Positions 52,144-62,619 of a DNA stretch of 64,000 bases are shown piece after piece (the stretch's first letter is position 1; each line of letters starts with the position of its first letter). The DNA is from Enterobacter sp. Ag1 (GTDB taxonomy: Bacteria > Pseudomonadota > Gammaproteobacteria > Enterobacterales > Enterobacteriaceae). The notes below the pieces were generated by a model. The model made no database searches. It was not told where the DNA came from and worked only from the letters and a program-made list of their open reading frames with translations. Made by a program: the position numbers and the translations under genes. The DNA is taken from contig AKXM01000024.1 of the NCBI GenBank assembly GCA_000277545.1, positions 1 through 64,000 on the forward strand, in the 5' to 3' direction.

Positions 52144-53192
52144 TAGTCTTCCTTGCTGCTGGTTAGCAGTTCAGTCAATGTAACCAGCACGCTTTCTGGT
52201 GTGATATCGATCAGGCTTTGATGATAGCCCTCAGCGGTATCGCCTTTACGCACTTTATGGTAGCCGCTGATCAAGCGAATAACTCTCGCTTTGTGGGAAA
52301 GTGGTGGGGTGAAATCCGGGCTGCTGGGGCCATAAAGTGCGACCAGAGGACGGTTGAGCGCAGCTGCGACATGCATCAGGCCGGAATCATTGGTGACCAC
52401 ACCCTCGCAAGCGGCAAGCAATATCACGGCCTGTTCAAGCTGGGTATCCCCGGCAAGGTTACGGCACCATGCCTGCTGTTCAGTGGTGAGAGCAGCAAGA
52501 ATCTCTTTACCTGCGTCCTTATCCTTGGCAGAACCGAAGAGCACAACCTGATAGCCCGCATCGATGAGTTTTGCTGCGAGCGCGGCGTAATGATAGTGCG
52601 GCCAACGTTTTGCCGGGCCGAACTCTGCTCCAGGGCAGAAACCAATCATCGGACGCTGTGGATCAAGATTAAAAGCAGCGCAAGTCAGTGTTTTTTCACC
52701 TTCACTAACATGTAGTTGAGGCCACAGGAGCGGCTGCGGGAGGTCTTTAGCCGACTGCATTATGCCTTTTTCATAACCCAGGGCGACGTAGCGCTCTACC
52801 ATCAATGGCCAGGCTTGTTTGTCCAGCTTACGGCTGTCATTCAGCAGGCCGTAACGCATCTCGCCCAACCAACCCGTACGGTGAGGTATGTTGGCAAAAA
52901 AAGGCACCAGCGCGGACTTAAACGAGTTTGGCAGAACGTACGCATGGTCATAGCGTTTGTCCCGCAGGCTGCGTCCAAGGCGACGACGCTCTGCGATTTG
53001 CAACGCACCGTGACCCAAAGGCATGGCGATGGCTTCGTTCACTTCCTGCATACGCGATAATAGCGGACGGCACCACGCGGGTGCCATCACGTCAATGATC
53101 GCCTGGGGATAACGCGCCTTGAGCGTGCGATAAAGACTTTGCGACATCATCATGTCGCCCACCCATGACGGGCCAATCACCAGAATTTTCAT
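52143..53192 (-). CDS. waaF: LPS heptosyltransferase II WaaF
   Basis: GT9 enzyme adding the second heptose to HepI. The 349-aa protein (E. coli 348) has MKILVIGPSWVGDMMMSQSL at the N-terminus, PGAEFGPAKRWPHYHYA near residue 189 and TNDSGLMHVAAAL near 260. It starts 16 nt after hldD, in the same operon, and its stop overlaps the waaC start. Confidence 0.98.
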   Translation of the reverse strand: MKILVIGPSWVGDMMMSQSLYRTLKARYPQAIIDVMAPAWCRPLLSRMQEVNEAIAMPLGHGALQIAERRRLGRSLRDKRYDHAYVLPNSFKSALVPFFANIPHRTGWLGEMRYGLLNDSRKLDKQAWPLMVERYVALGYEKGIMQSAKDLPQPLLWPQLHVSEGEKTLTCAAFNLDPQRPMIGFCPGAEFGPAKRWPHYHYAALAAKLIDAGYQVVLFGSAKDKDAGKEILAALTTEQQAWCRNLAGDTQLEQAVILLAACEGVVTNDSGLMHVAAALNRPLVALYGPSSPDFTPPLSHKARVIRLISGYHKVRKGDTAEGYHQSLIDITPESVLVTLTELLTSSKED

Positions 53193-53208
53193 GCTTTTCC
53201 TGTGCAGC

Positions 53209-54141
53209 TTATGCGTCGCGATTTAACCATTTCATGTATTCCGCAACCCCTTGGGCAACGGTTTTGAACGGCTTGTCGTAACCCGCAGCGCGCAGATTGG
53301 TTAAGTCAGCTTCAGTATAAGCCTGATAGCGACCTTTTAGCTTTTCCGGGAAAGGAATGTACTCGATGCTGCCTTTGTTGTGATACGCCAGCGCTGCGTC
53401 TGCCACGGCCTGGAAGGATTCCGCACGACCGGTACCGCAGTTGAAAATACCGGAAACGCCATTTTGCCAGAACCAGAGGTTAACGGCGGCAACATCACCC
53501 ACATAGATGAAGTCACGCTTGAAGCCGTCGCTGCCTTCAAACAGTTTTGGGTTCTCACCGTTATTCAACTGAGTATTGAGATGGAATGCCACGCTCGCCA
53601 TGCTGCCTTTGTGGCCTTCGCGCGGCCCGTAGACGTTAAAGTAGCGGAAGCCGGTCACCTGAGAGTTTGCTTCTGGCAGGATCTGGCGAACATATTCATC
53701 AAACAGGAATTTTGAGTAACCGTACACGTTCAGCGGCTGTTCATATTCGCGGGATTCGATGAAATCTGCATTGCGCCCGCCGTAGGTGGCGGCAGAAGAG
53801 GCATACAGGAACGGAATTTCGCGCTCCAGGCAGTAGTGCAGGATTTCTTTAGAGTACTGATAGTTGTTGTCCATCATGTACTTGCCGTCCCACTCGGTCG
53901 TGGACGAGCAGGCCCCTTCATGGAAGATGGCGTCGATATCACCGAATTCTTCCCCGGCCATAATTTGGATCAGGAAGTCTTCCTTATCCATGTAGTCGGT
54001 GATGTCCAGATCAACCAGGTTAACAAATTTAGTCCCATCCTTCAGGTTATCTACCACCAGGATATCGCGATAGCCTTGTTCGTTCAGTGACTTAACAATG
54101 TTGCTGCCGATCATGCCGGCGCCGCCAGTAACGATGATCAT
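53209..54141 (-). CDS. hldD: ADP-L-glycero-D-manno-heptose 6-epimerase HldD
   Basis: Final step of the ADP-heptose pathway, converting ADP-D-glycero- to ADP-L-glycero-D-manno-heptose for inner-core synthesis. The 310-aa short-chain dehydrogenase-like protein binds NADP through [10 protein letters not shown] at residues 6-15 and has the catalytic Tyr-x3-Lys in [11 protein letters not shown] near 140. Same length as E. coli. First gene of hldD-waaF-waaC-waaL, so donor-sugar production and its use are encoded together. Confidence 0.98.
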   Translation of the reverse strand: MIIVTGGAGMIGSNIVKSLNEQGYRDILVVDNLKDGTKFVNLVDLDITDYMDKEDFLIQIMAGEEFGDIDAIFHEGACSSTTEWDGKYMMDNNYQYSKEILHYCLEREIPFLYASSAATYGGRNADFIESREYEQPLNVYGYSKFLFDEYVRQILPEANSQVTGFRYFNVYGPREGHKGSMASVAFHLNTQLNNGENPKLFEGSDGFKRDFIYVGDVAAVNLWFWQNGVSGIFNCGTGRAESFQAVADAALAYHNKGSIEYIPFPEKLKGRYQAYTEADLTNLRAAGYDKPFKTVAQGVAEYMKWLNRDA

Positions 54142-54442
54142 AACTGTAGCCTTAAAATTATGGAGTCAGAGACAATCTCAGACATGAATGTGCATAATCA
54201 TACCATTACATTTGCATCGCTTCAGCCATTTACACAATGCGGCAGGTTTGTCATCCAGGTGGTTTAAGCCCGATTGACTTTTCCAAGGTTTACCTGCTAT
54301 TTAATTTAATATTATTTTTATTTTAATGTTTGCCGGGGAATTATTGTATTCGTTAAGGCCGATCTGAACGCAAAGTGTACTGTGTACAGAGGGTAAATGA
54401 TTGTGATATAATATTTATTTATATTAATGGTTTTTATTAGCG
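54142..54442. other. hldD-yibB divergent intergenic region (301 nt)
   Basis: AT-rich region with the start signals of both genes. The half near yibB is strongly AT-rich (TTTAATTTAATATTATTTTT around 54300). I see no additional gene or conserved RNA. Confidence 0.6.
54383..54412 (+). promoter_or_regulatory. Extended -10 promoter of the yibB-family gene
   Basis: TGATATAAT (54404-54412) is a perfect extended -10 element; TGTACA at 54383-54388 with an 18-bp spacer is a fair -35. The predicted start near 54419 leaves a leader of only about 24 nt. Confidence 0.7.
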
Positions 54443-55300
54443 ATGAAATCATCTACCACAATTGTAACGGCTTATTTTGACCTCGGTAGAGGGGAGTGGA
54501 CTGCTAATAAAGGGTTCCGTGATAATCTTGCCCGCTCTGTAGATGTTTATTTTAATTACTTCGAGCGATTGGCCGCTTTAGAAAATGATATGGTGGTATT
54601 CACTTCACCCGATCTCAAGGAAAGAGTTGAAGCCATTCGACAGGGAAAGCCTACTACGGTTATTGCCATTGATATAAAAAACAAATTTAAACATATTCGG
54701 CGTCTTATTGAGAGCGTTCAGCAGGACGAGAGTTTTACCAATCAATTAGAGACCCATCAGTTAAAAAACCCTGAATATTGGTCGCCAGAGTACGTGCTGG
54801 TCTGTAATTTAAAATCCTACTTTGTTAACAAAGCCATTAATGATGGGTTAATAAAAACACCACTGGTTGCATGGGTTGATTTTGGCTATTGCCGGGAATC
54901 TAAAGTAATTCGTGGTTTAAAAGTGTGGGATTTTCCATTTAATAAAAATACCATGCATCTTTTTACCATCAAGAAAGGGCTAAATGTTACGTCGTTGAAA
55001 CAGGCATTTGACTTTATGATTGGTAACCATGTTTATATTATCGGTGGTGCTATTGTCGGTTCTCAGAGTAAATGGCAAGAGTTTTATTCTCTGGTAACGG
55101 AAAGCCAGAAAATTACGCTGAAAAATAATATCGTGGATGATGATCAGGGTATATTTGTTCTCTGTTATTACAAACGCCCTGAATTATTCACCCTGAATTA
55201 TCTTGGGAAAGGAAAATGGTTCGACCTGTTCCGTTGCTTCAGGCACTCCGCTTTAGGCGCCAGACTGCAGGCGCTTAGAATTTTTCTCTCGAGGAAGTAG
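54443..55300 (+). CDS. yibB: YibB/HtrL family protein
   Basis: Member of the HtrL_YibB family, whose function is unknown; in E. coli the gene also lies next to hldD and the core-LPS genes. The 285-aa protein opens MKSSTTIVTAYFDLGRGEW and contains conserved YWSPEYVLVCNLKSYFVN, VAWVDFGYCR and a DDDQGIF segment resembling glycosyltransferase-like folds. An LPS or surface-sugar role is inferred from context. No Shine-Dalgarno sequence precedes the ATG (TTTTTATTAGCG), and G+C is lower than in neighbours. Confidence 0.85.
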   Translation: MKSSTTIVTAYFDLGRGEWTANKGFRDNLARSVDVYFNYFERLAALENDMVVFTSPDLKERVEAIRQGKPTTVIAIDIKNKFKHIRRLIESVQQDESFTNQLETHQLKNPEYWSPEYVLVCNLKSYFVNKAINDGLIKTPLVAWVDFGYCRESKVIRGLKVWDFPFNKNTMHLFTIKKGLNVTSLKQAFDFMIGNHVYIIGGAIVGSQSKWQEFYSLVTESQKITLKNNIVDDDQGIFVLCYYKRPELFTLNYLGKGKWFDLFRCFRHSALGARLQALRIFLSRK

Positions 55301-55339
55301 CTCCTGCTGAGGGAATAAATCATCTGAAGATGATTTCAA

Positions 55340-55371
55340 CAGGTCAGATATACGGGAATCTATCTGACCTG
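55340..55371 (+). terminator. Hairpin after the yibB-family gene
   Basis: CAGGTCAGATA and TATCTGACCTG form a perfect 11-bp stem with a 10-nt loop, 40 nt after the stop codon. The following sequence (TCAGGATTTTAATG) has only a short T-run, so termination efficiency is uncertain. Confidence 0.6.
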
Positions 55372-55580
55372 TCAGGATTTTAATGATTTCAATATTTACA
55401 TTATTATTCAATATGTTAATGATGATTCCTGCACGGCCTTCATACCGCTTAAAGCCCCTGTCGGCCTCGTATTCTAGCGTGATTTATCCTGCAAAATTAA
55501 GAATCCCTGAAGCGTCATCTCGCCTGGTGATATAGGTTTGGGTAAGATGTGCCAAAACTTGCCATGCCTGGAGAATCGCG

Positions 55581-56777
55581 ATGCGCGAAGATTTTTACCA
55601 ACAGCTGACTTCCCAACTCGAAACCGCTCGAGCAGAAGGGCTTTTTAAAGAAGAACGTATTATCACCTCCGCCCAGCAGGCGGACATCACCGTCGCGGAC
55701 GGTAGCCACGTTATTAACTTCTGCGCCAACAACTATCTGGGTCTTGCTAACCATCCGCAGCTGATTGAAGCGGCTAAACAGGGGATGGATAAACACGGTT
55801 TTGGTATGGCTTCGGTCCGCTTTATTTGCGGTACTCAGGGCAGCCATAAACAGTTGGAAAGCAAGCTGGCCGATTTCCTGGGAACGGACGATGCGATTCT
55901 TTACTCCTCCTGCTTCGATGCCAATGGTGGCCTGTTTGAGACGCTGCTCGGGCCGGAAGATGCCATCATTTCTGACGCACTGAACCATGCCTCAATTATC
56001 GACGGTGTGCGCCTGTGTAAAGCACAGCGCTATCGCTATGCCAACAACGATATGCAGGAACTGGAAGCTCGCCTGAAAGAGGCTCGTGCAGCCGGTGCTC
56101 GCCATGTGATGATTGCCACCGATGGCGTGTTCTCAATGGACGGTGTGATTGCCAACCTGCAGGGCGTTTGCGATCTGGCGGATAAGTACAATGCGCTGGT
56201 TATGGTCGATGACTCCCACGCCGTGGGCTTTGTTGGTGCCAATGGGCGCGGTACGCACGAATACTGCGATGTCATGGACCGGGTTGATATTATTACCGGC
56301 ACGCTGGGTAAAGCGCTGGGCGGTGCTTCTGGTGGCTATACCGCAGGTCGCAAAGAAGTTATCGAATGGCTTCGCCAGCGTTCCCGTCCTTACCTTTTCT
56401 CAAATTCACTCGCGCCAGCCATTGTTTCCGCCTCTATCAAGGTACTGGAAATGCTGGAGTCAGGCGAAGAGCTGCGTGAGCGTCTGTGGTCAAACGCTCG
56501 TCTGTTCCGTGAAAAAATGAGCGCTGCCGGATTTACGCTTGCAGGTGCAGATCACGCCATTATTCCAGTGATGCTTGGTGAAGCAGTTGTGGCGCAAAAC
56601 TTTGCGCGCGAGCTGCAAAAAGAAGGTATTTATGTCACCGGTTTCTTCTACCCGGTGGTGCCAAAAGGTCAGGCACGTATTCGCACCCAAATGTCGGCGG
56701 CGCATACTCCTGAGCAAATTGAACGTGCGGTAGATGCGTTTACGCGCATCGGTAAGCAATTAGGCGTTATCGCTTAA
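55581..56777 (+). CDS. kbl: 2-amino-3-ketobutyrate CoA ligase (glycine C-acetyltransferase)
   Basis: PLP enzyme that cleaves 2-amino-3-oxobutyrate with CoA to glycine and acetyl-CoA, the second step of threonine degradation. The 398-aa protein equals the E. coli length; the PLP lysine is in [15 protein letters not shown] near residue 244, and [10 protein letters not shown] and DGVFSMDG are also present. GGAG precedes the ATG. Paired with tdh, 10 nt downstream. Confidence 0.98.
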   Translation: MREDFYQQLTSQLETARAEGLFKEERIITSAQQADITVADGSHVINFCANNYLGLANHPQLIEAAKQGMDKHGFGMASVRFICGTQGSHKQLESKLADFLGTDDAILYSSCFDANGGLFETLLGPEDAIISDALNHASIIDGVRLCKAQRYRYANNDMQELEARLKEARAAGARHVMIATDGVFSMDGVIANLQGVCDLADKYNALVMVDDSHAVGFVGANGRGTHEYCDVMDRVDIITGTLGKALGGASGGYTAGRKEVIEWLRQRSRPYLFSNSLAPAIVSASIKVLEMLESGEELRERLWSNARLFREKMSAAGFTLAGADHAIIPVMLGEAVVAQNFARELQKEGIYVTGFFYPVVPKGQARIRTQMSAAHTPEQIERAVDAFTRIGKQLGVIA

Positions 56778-56787
56778 GGGAGCGGTC

Positions 56788-57813
56788 ATGAAAGCATTAG
56801 CAAAACTGAAGGCGGAAGAAGGCATCTGGATGACGGATGCTCCCAAGCCGGAAATGGGTCATAACGATCTGCTGATCAAAATTCGTAAAACGGCGATTTG
56901 CGGGACCGACGTCCATATTTACAACTGGGACGAATGGTCGCAAAAAACCATTCCTGTTCCTATGGTTGTGGGCCACGAATACGTGGGTGAAGTGGTCGGC
57001 ATAGGCCAGGAAGTGAAAGGCTTCAAGATTGGCGATCGCGTTTCCGGCGAAGGGCACATCACCTGTGGACACTGTCGTAACTGCCGCGGCGGGCGTACCC
57101 ACCTGTGCCGTAACACTACCGGCGTGGGTGTGAACCGCCCTGGCTGTTTTGCTGAGTATTTGGTTATCCCGGCGTTTAATGCGTTCAAGATCCCGGACAA
57201 TATCTCAGACGACCTGGCTTCCATCTTCGACCCGTTCGGCAACGCAGTGCACACGGCACTTTCGTTCGACCTGGTGGGCGAAGATGTGCTGGTCTCCGGC
57301 GCGGGCCCTATCGGGATCATGGCGGCGGCAGTAGCAAAGCATGTCGGTGCGCGTAACGTAGTGATTACCGACGTGAACGAATACCGCCTCGAGCTGGCGC
57401 GTGAAATGGGAATCACTCGTGCGGTCAACGTCAGCAAAGAAAGCCTGCAGGACGTGATGAGCGAGCTGGGGATGACCGAAGGGTTTGACGTGGGTCTGGA
57501 GATGTCCGGCGCACCACCGGCGTTCCGCACCATGCTTGACACCATGAATCACGGTGGCCGTATTGCGATGCTGGGGATCCCGCCGTCAGATATGTCTATC
57601 GACTGGACCAAAGTTATCTTTAAGGGGTTGTTTATTAAAGGTATCTATGGCCGCGAGATGTTTGAAACCTGGTACAAGATGGCCGCCCTGATTCAGTCTG
57701 GCCTGGATCTGTCCCCGATTATCACCCACCGCTTCTCTATTGATGAGTTCCAGAAAGGCTTTGACGCGATGCGCTCCGGGCAGTCAGGCAAAGTTATCCT
57801 GAGCTGGGATTAA
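56788..57813 (+). CDS. tdh: L-threonine 3-dehydrogenase
   Basis: Zinc- and NAD-dependent enzyme oxidising threonine to 2-amino-3-ketobutyrate, the substrate of Kbl. The 341-aa medium-chain dehydrogenase has catalytic zinc ligand C38 (CGTDVHIYN), [10 protein letters not shown], the structural zinc cysteines in [15 protein letters not shown] near 93-107, and the NAD-binding GAGPIG near 172. Length equals E. coli. In E. coli the operon is repressed by Lrp and relieved by leucine; I did not identify the operator. Confidence 0.98.
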   Translation: MKALAKLKAEEGIWMTDAPKPEMGHNDLLIKIRKTAICGTDVHIYNWDEWSQKTIPVPMVVGHEYVGEVVGIGQEVKGFKIGDRVSGEGHITCGHCRNCRGGRTHLCRNTTGVGVNRPGCFAEYLVIPAFNAFKIPDNISDDLASIFDPFGNAVHTALSFDLVGEDVLVSGAGPIGIMAAAVAKHVGARNVVITDVNEYRLELAREMGITRAVNVSKESLQDVMSELGMTEGFDVGLEMSGAPPAFRTMLDTMNHGGRIAMLGIPPSDMSIDWTKVIFKGLFIKGIYGREMFETWYKMAALIQSGLDLSPIITHRFSIDEFQKGFDAMRSGQSGKVILSWD

Positions 57814-57820
57814 TCATTGA

Positions 57821-57847
57821 ACCAGAGGGCATCGCGCCCTCTGGTTT
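57821..57847. terminator. Terminator between tdh and yibQ
   Basis: ACCAGAGGGC-ATCG-CGCCCTCTGGT followed by TTTT stands between the converging tdh and yibQ genes, 7 nt after the tdh stop. Confidence 0.88.
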
Positions 57848-57852
57848 TTCAA

Positions 57853-58788
57853 TCAGGCCTGTTTGGCCCAACCCTGCCACTGATGCTGGAGATATTTCAC
57901 CAGCGCGCTCTCGGCAATACTTTCACTGATGACTTTAAAGTAGGTGGTGGCGTACACCGGCTCAAGAGGCTGTTTCGGTTTACACACCTTCACGCCACGG
58001 AACGGGTTACGCGGCGGTGGCAGTTTCCCCGGCTGAGTATTATTCGGCGTTGAGGTATCTACCTGTGGCTCATTAAGCAGGCTGCTCGGCCGCACCAGGG
58101 TGATGTCCGGCGGCAGGTTGTACACCATCTGCTGGAGGACACGAACCGTTGAAGGATGGGGGTGACCGATGGCGATTGCTGACCCGGTTTTGCGAGCAAG
58201 CTGGATAGCGCGATTGAACTGAAAGCGAATATCCGCTTCGTTCTGAGTATCGTCGAGGAACACTTTCCGCTTAATCACTTTGACACGAGTGCCGACCGCG
58301 GCGCGCGTGGCCTGGCTGTTACCGATGGTCATGCTGTCCAGGAAATAGAGATTGTACTGCTCCAGCGACAGCATCACTTTTTGCATACCGAACAGGCTGG
58401 AGGTCATCGCGCTGCCCATATGGTTATTCATCCCAACTGCATAAGGGACTTTGTTCACCGCGTCGCGGATAATTCTCTCGATTTCGCTGCTGCTCATGTC
58501 CGGGCGGAGCGTATCTTTCTCTAGCGGTTGTTTGCTAAGTGGCGCCATCGGCAGATGGATCAGAACTTCGTGCCCGGCATTATGGGCTTTAGTGGCCATT
58601 TCGCGAGCGTGTGGTGCGTTGGGTAGCACGGCGACAGAGACGTTAGTCGGCAGGGCCAGCACCTGGTTTTCCTGTTGAGGACGATAGCCGAAGTCGTCGA
58701 TGACGATTGAGAGCTTACCGGCCCACGCGGAGGTTGCCAGCATTAGCCCGCTGGCGGCGACGAAAAAAACGGTGCGGAACTGAGGCAA
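57853..58788 (-). CDS. yibQ: Divergent polysaccharide deacetylase family protein YibQ
   Basis: Predicted periplasmic protein with the divergent polysaccharide deacetylase domain; substrate unknown. The 311-aa product has a signal peptide (MPQFRTVFFVAASGLMLATS, cleavage likely after SAWA), the conserved IVIDDFGYR block near 28 and HLPMAPLSKQPLE near 78, IGHPHPSTV near 205. The start appears to be a TTG at 58788, with GGAAG upstream, only three bases after the envC stop, so translation is probably coupled. Last gene of gpmI-envC-yibQ. In E. coli, waaH lies between it and tdh; it is absent here. Confidence 0.92.
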   Translation of the reverse strand: MPQFRTVFFVAASGLMLATSAWAGKLSIVIDDFGYRPQQENQVLALPTNVSVAVLPNAPHAREMATKAHNAGHEVLIHLPMAPLSKQPLEKDTLRPDMSSSEIERIIRDAVNKVPYAVGMNNHMGSAMTSSLFGMQKVMLSLEQYNLYFLDSMTIGNSQATRAAVGTRVKVIKRKVFLDDTQNEADIRFQFNRAIQLARKTGSAIAIGHPHPSTVRVLQQMVYNLPPDITLVRPSSLLNEPQVDTSTPNNTQPGKLPPPRNPFRGVKVCKPKQPLEPVYATTYFKVISESIAESALVKYLQHQWQGWAKQA

Positions 58789-58791
58789 AAC

Positions 58792-60054
58792 TTATCTTCC
58801 CAACCACGGTTGTGGATTCACTGCCCGGCCCTGGCGACGAATTTCGAAATAGAGTGACGGACGGCCTTGGCCGCCACTGCTACCGACCAGTGCAATAGGT
58901 TGTCCGGCACGTACCTGGGTGCCGACGCTGACCAACGCGCTCTGGTTGTAGCCGTAGAGACTCATATCGCCTTTACCGTGTTCAATGACGACAACAAGAC
59001 CATAGCCCTGAAGCCAGTCGGCAAGGATCACGCGTCCGTCGGCAATGGCTTTAACTTCTGTGCCTTCTGACGCCGCAATAACGATACCTTTCCAACGTAG
59101 TTCACCTTGCAGCTGTTCGCCATAGCGATGCAGTAACGAACCGCGAACCGGCCAGTATGCCTGCCCACGTGGCGCACCCAGGCCACCTGTTCTCGACATT
59201 AATGAACGTTCGCTTTCGGTTGGCTTGTAGGTTGTGCCTTTGTTGGAGGCTTCCTGCTGTTTATTACGAACCTGCTCTGCTTCGCGAGCCTCACGCTCGG
59301 CTCGAGCTTTTGCCGCTGCTTCTGCACGGGCTATCTGATTTTGTAAGCGCGTCTGGTTCTGGCGCATCTCACTCAGCTTCTGCTGATCCTGCTGAATGGA
59401 GGATTCCAGGCCTGCCAGCGTCTTTTTGCGTTCGTTGCGGGCGCTCTCCAGCTTGGCCTGTTGCGCCTGCTGGTCATACAGCAAGGTTTGCTGCTCGCTT
59501 TGCTTACTTTCCAGCTCGGTTTTCTGCTGTGCGGCTTCTGCTTTGGTCTGTTTTAACGCTTCGATAGTCTGCTGACGCGCAGCATTAAGGTAACCGAAAT
59601 AGGCCTGCAGGCGCTGGCCACGCTGGCTTTCTTCGCCGCTAAGAATCAACTGAATACCAGTATGCTGACCCTGACGAAACGCCGCATCTAGCTGGGCAGC
59701 CAGGTTACGTTCCTGGGTTGCCTGCTGTTTTTGCAGTTTGGCGAGGGAGTTGTTCAGCGTCGCGATTTGATTGTTTAAATCGGCGAGGGTGTTCTGGGTT
59801 TCGCGCAGCTTACGGCTGGCCGCGGAAATCGCTTCTTCCTGAGCTTTGAGCTGAGCGAGTAAAACGGAGCGTTGCTGCTGCTGCTGACGCACCGCACGCT
59901 CTTTGGCAGCGATATCCTGTTGAATGGATTGCAGCTGCTGCTTGTCGTCAGCGTGGCTGGAAAAAGGCCATAACAAGACGCCAGCGCTAAACACGCTGGC
60001 GTAGATAACGGGCTTCACAGCCCATGTCTTTGAAAAAATCGCCTTTCCCCTCAT
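58792..60054 (-). CDS. envC: Murein hydrolase activator EnvC
   Basis: Periplasmic factor that activates the amidases AmiA and AmiB at the division septum under control of FtsEX. The 420-aa protein has a signal sequence (hydrophobic VIYASVFSAGVLLWPF near residues 16-31), a long Gln/Glu/Lys-rich coiled coil (about 36-280) and a C-terminal degenerate LytM domain (RYGEQLQGELRWKGIVI, VGSSGGQGRPSLYFEIRRQG) that lacks the catalytic zinc ligands, as in E. coli. It follows gpmI by 9 nt. Confidence 0.97.
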   Translation of the reverse strand: MRGKAIFSKTWAVKPVIYASVFSAGVLLWPFSSHADDKQQLQSIQQDIAAKERAVRQQQQQRSVLLAQLKAQEEAISAASRKLRETQNTLADLNNQIATLNNSLAKLQKQQATQERNLAAQLDAAFRQGQHTGIQLILSGEESQRGQRLQAYFGYLNAARQQTIEALKQTKAEAAQQKTELESKQSEQQTLLYDQQAQQAKLESARNERKKTLAGLESSIQQDQQKLSEMRQNQTRLQNQIARAEAAAKARAEREAREAEQVRNKQQEASNKGTTYKPTESERSLMSRTGGLGAPRGQAYWPVRGSLLHRYGEQLQGELRWKGIVIAASEGTEVKAIADGRVILADWLQGYGLVVVIEHGKGDMSLYGYNQSALVSVGTQVRAGQPIALVGSSGGQGRPSLYFEIRRQGRAVNPQPWLGR

Positions 60055-60063
60055 GGGGAGGGA

Positions 60064-61611
60064 TTATTCCACGATGAACAGCGGCTTGCCAGTCATCTCG
60101 TGCGGGATTTCCATTCCCATCAGGCTCAACATGGTTGGCGCGATGTCCGAAAGCTTGCCGCCAGCGACAGCTTTCAGGTTTTTTTCACCCACGTAGATCA
60201 GCGGAACCGGCAGGCTGGTGTGCGCGGTATGGGCCTGGCCGGTAGCCGGGTCGCGCATTTGCTCAGCGTTACCGTGATCTGCAGTGATCAACAGCTGACC
60301 GCCAACGGCCTCAACGGCTTTAACCACCTGAGCGACACAGTTGTCGAGGGCTTCAACGGCGGAAATCGCAGCATCATAGACGCCGGTGTGGCCAACCATG
60401 TCACCGTTCGGGTAGTTGCAGATGATGGTGTCGTACTTGCCGCTGTTGATGGCACTCAGCAGCTTATCGGTCAGTTCAGCAGAGCTCATTTCAGGCTGCA
60501 AATCGTAGGTCGCCACTTTCGGAGAATTCACCAGGACGCGATCTTCACCCGCGAACGGCTCTTCAACGCCGCCGTTGTAGAAGAAGGTCACGTGAGCGTA
60601 TTTCTCGGTTTCGGAGATGCGTAACTGAGTTTTATTGTGTTTCGCCATCCACTCACCGAAAGTATTGGTCAGTGACGCTGGTGGGTAAGCGCAGGCCGTT
60701 TTAATGTCTGCGGCATATTCAGTCAGCATCACGAAGTCGCCAAACTGCACCACTTTTTTGCGGCTGAAGCCGTCGAAATCGCCGTTAACAAAGGCGCGAG
60801 TGATCTGGCGGGCACGGTCAGCACGGAAGTTCATGAAGATTAATGCATCGCCGTCGTTCATAGCAGATCCGGCTTCACCTGCGGCGCGAATCACGGTTGG
60901 CTTAACGAATTCATCGTTTTCGTCACGAGCGTAAGCGGCTTCCAGACCAGCAACCGCATTGTCTGCCTGGAATTCCCCTTTGGCCTGAGTCATCAGGTCG
61001 TAAGCCAGCTCAACGCGATCCCAGCGGTTGTCGCGGTCCATAGCGTAGTAACGGCCAATCAGGGTGGCAACGCGGCCTTTGCCCAGCTCAGCGAACTTGT
61101 CGGCAAATTTCTTCAGGGAAGACTCTGCGCTGCGTGGCGGCGTGTCACGGCCATCAAGGAAAGCATGCAGATAAATAGCTTCAGCGCCTCGCTCGGCCGC
61201 CAGCTCGATCATCGCCAGAATATGGTCTTCATGGCTGTGAACGCCACCGGGAGAAACCAGACCCATGATATGTACCGCTTTACCGGCGGCAACGGCTTTG
61301 TCTACCGCACCGGTCAGGACCGGATTAGCAAAGAAAGCACGTTCTTTAATTTCAACGTCCAGGCGAGTCAGATCCTGGTAGACGATGCGGCCGGCACCGA
61401 GGTTGACGTGGCCCACTTCGGAGTTACCCATTTGCCCGTCTGGCAGGCCGACTTCCAGGCCTGATGCGTTGATCAGGGTATGCGGGCGCTGGGCCCACAG
61501 GCTATCCATCACCGGCGTTTTAGCATTAAGAATCGCGTTATCCTGCTGCTCTTCGCGGTGGCCATAGCCATCGAGAATGACCAGGACCATAGGTTTTTTA
61601 GTAACCGACAT
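60064..61611 (-). CDS. gpmI: 2,3-bisphosphoglycerate-independent phosphoglycerate mutase
   Basis: Manganese-dependent glycolytic enzyme interconverting 3- and 2-phosphoglycerate, of the alkaline phosphatase superfamily. The 515-aa protein (E. coli 514) has the metal-binding [11 protein letters not shown] near residue 10, the phospho-serine motif [10 protein letters not shown] near 62, DGRDTPP near 153 and [10 protein letters not shown] near 443. First gene of gpmI-envC-yibQ, divergent from yibN. Confidence 0.98.
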   Translation of the reverse strand: MSVTKKPMVLVILDGYGHREEQQDNAILNAKTPVMDSLWAQRPHTLINASGLEVGLPDGQMGNSEVGHVNLGAGRIVYQDLTRLDVEIKERAFFANPVLTGAVDKAVAAGKAVHIMGLVSPGGVHSHEDHILAMIELAAERGAEAIYLHAFLDGRDTPPRSAESSLKKFADKFAELGKGRVATLIGRYYAMDRDNRWDRVELAYDLMTQAKGEFQADNAVAGLEAAYARDENDEFVKPTVIRAAGEAGSAMNDGDALIFMNFRADRARQITRAFVNGDFDGFSRKKVVQFGDFVMLTEYAADIKTACAYPPASLTNTFGEWMAKHNKTQLRISETEKYAHVTFFYNGGVEEPFAGEDRVLVNSPKVATYDLQPEMSSAELTDKLLSAINSGKYDTIICNYPNGDMVGHTGVYDAAISAVEALDNCVAQVVKAVEAVGGQLLITADHGNAEQMRDPATGQAHTAHTSLPVPLIYVGEKNLKAVAGGKLSDIAPTMLSLMGMEIPHEMTGKPLFIVE

Positions 61612-61858
61612 TGCAACAACCTCTGAGTCTAAGACAAAATTTGCGTAATTTTACTACAGCCGATCCGGGCGAATAGCCGCGGAAGATCAAAGAAAGAGGT
61701 TGGATGGCGATCGGATTTCATCAGTCTGGTTCTTTTTTTCCGTAACAGCCCGCAGAATCCACATAACATTATTCAGACTGGCTGTAATTGCCACAACGCG
61801 AAGGTATACTCCCCACCTGGTTTTCTCATCATTACTTAGTCGGGAGTTATTACCCCCC

Positions 61859-62290
61859 ATGCAAGAAATTATGCAATTCGTTGGTCGCCACCCCATACTT
61901 AGTCTGGCGTGGGTTGGCCTGCTGGCCGCGGTACTTTTCATGACCTTTAAAGGCCTGGCCTCTAAAGTTAAAGTGATCACTCGTGGTGAAGCCACTCGCT
62001 TAATTAACAAAGAAGATGCGGTGGTGGTTGATGTGCGCCAGCGTGACGACTTCCGTAAAGGCCACATTGCAAATTCACTGAACGTGCTGCCAACTGAAAT
62101 CAAAAACGGCAACTTGGGTGAACTTGAAAAACATAAAGCGAAGCCCATTATTGTGGTATGCGCTAATGGTGTTTCTTCACAAGAATCAGCGGCTTTGTTG
62201 CACAAGGCTGGTTTTGAGCATGTTGCGCTGCTAAAAGAAGGTATTGCCGGCTGGAACGGGGAAAACCTGCCGCTGGTTCGCGGTAAATAA
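61859..62290 (+). CDS. yibN: Membrane-anchored rhodanese-like protein YibN
   Basis: Single-pass inner-membrane protein with a cytoplasmic rhodanese domain; YibN of E. coli has been reported near YidC and the Sec machinery, while its enzymatic role is unclear. The 143-aa protein has a transmembrane helix at about 11-31 and a rhodanese domain with [13 protein letters not shown]. At the catalytic-loop position this protein reads VVCANGVSS with C101, whereas E. coli K-12 YibN reads VVDGSGMQC and lacks cysteine there. Leads yibN-grxC-secB-gpsA. The ATG at 61859 matches E. coli. Confidence 0.93.
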   Translation: MQEIMQFVGRHPILSLAWVGLLAAVLFMTFKGLASKVKVITRGEATRLINKEDAVVVDVRQRDDFRKGHIANSLNVLPTEIKNGNLGELEKHKAKPIIVVCANGVSSQESAALLHKAGFEHVALLKEGIAGWNGENLPLVRGK

Positions 62291-62311
62291 TCTGGAAAAC
62301 TGAGGTAAACC

Positions 62312-62563
62312 ATGGCGAATATTGAGATCTATACCAAAGCGACTTGTCCTTTTTGCCACCGTGCAAAAGCCCTGCTGAACGAAAAAGGCGTGGCGTTTCA
62401 GGAATTACCTATTGATGGTGATGCCGCTAAGCGGGAAGAGATGATCAAACGCAGTGGTCGCACCACGGTACCGCAGATTTTTATTGACGCACAGCACATT
62501 GGCGGTTGCGATGACTTGTACGCACTGGATGCGCGTGGTGGACTCGATCCCCTGCTGAGCTAG
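62312..62563 (+). CDS. grxC: Glutaredoxin 3
   Basis: Cytoplasmic dithiol glutaredoxin that reduces disulfides and glutathionylated proteins with glutathione. The 83-aa product equals the E. coli length, with active site CPFC at residues 12-15, the cis-proline loop TTVPQIF and the glutathione-binding GGCDD. It lies 21 nt after yibN and upstream of secB in the same direction. Confidence 0.98.
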   Translation: MANIEIYTKATCPFCHRAKALLNEKGVAFQELPIDGDAAKREEMIKRSGRTTVPQIFIDAQHIGGCDDLYALDARGGLDPLLS

Positions 62564-62619
62564 TGCGGTTTGTCTGCCGTGTATCGCAGAGTAAGGACGT
62601 TTAAATTTAAGGGTTAACA

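Noticed and set aside
57817-58053. 78-codon plus-strand frame downstream of tdh
   Set aside because: It includes the tdh terminator and is antisense to the yibQ C-terminus; no coding support.
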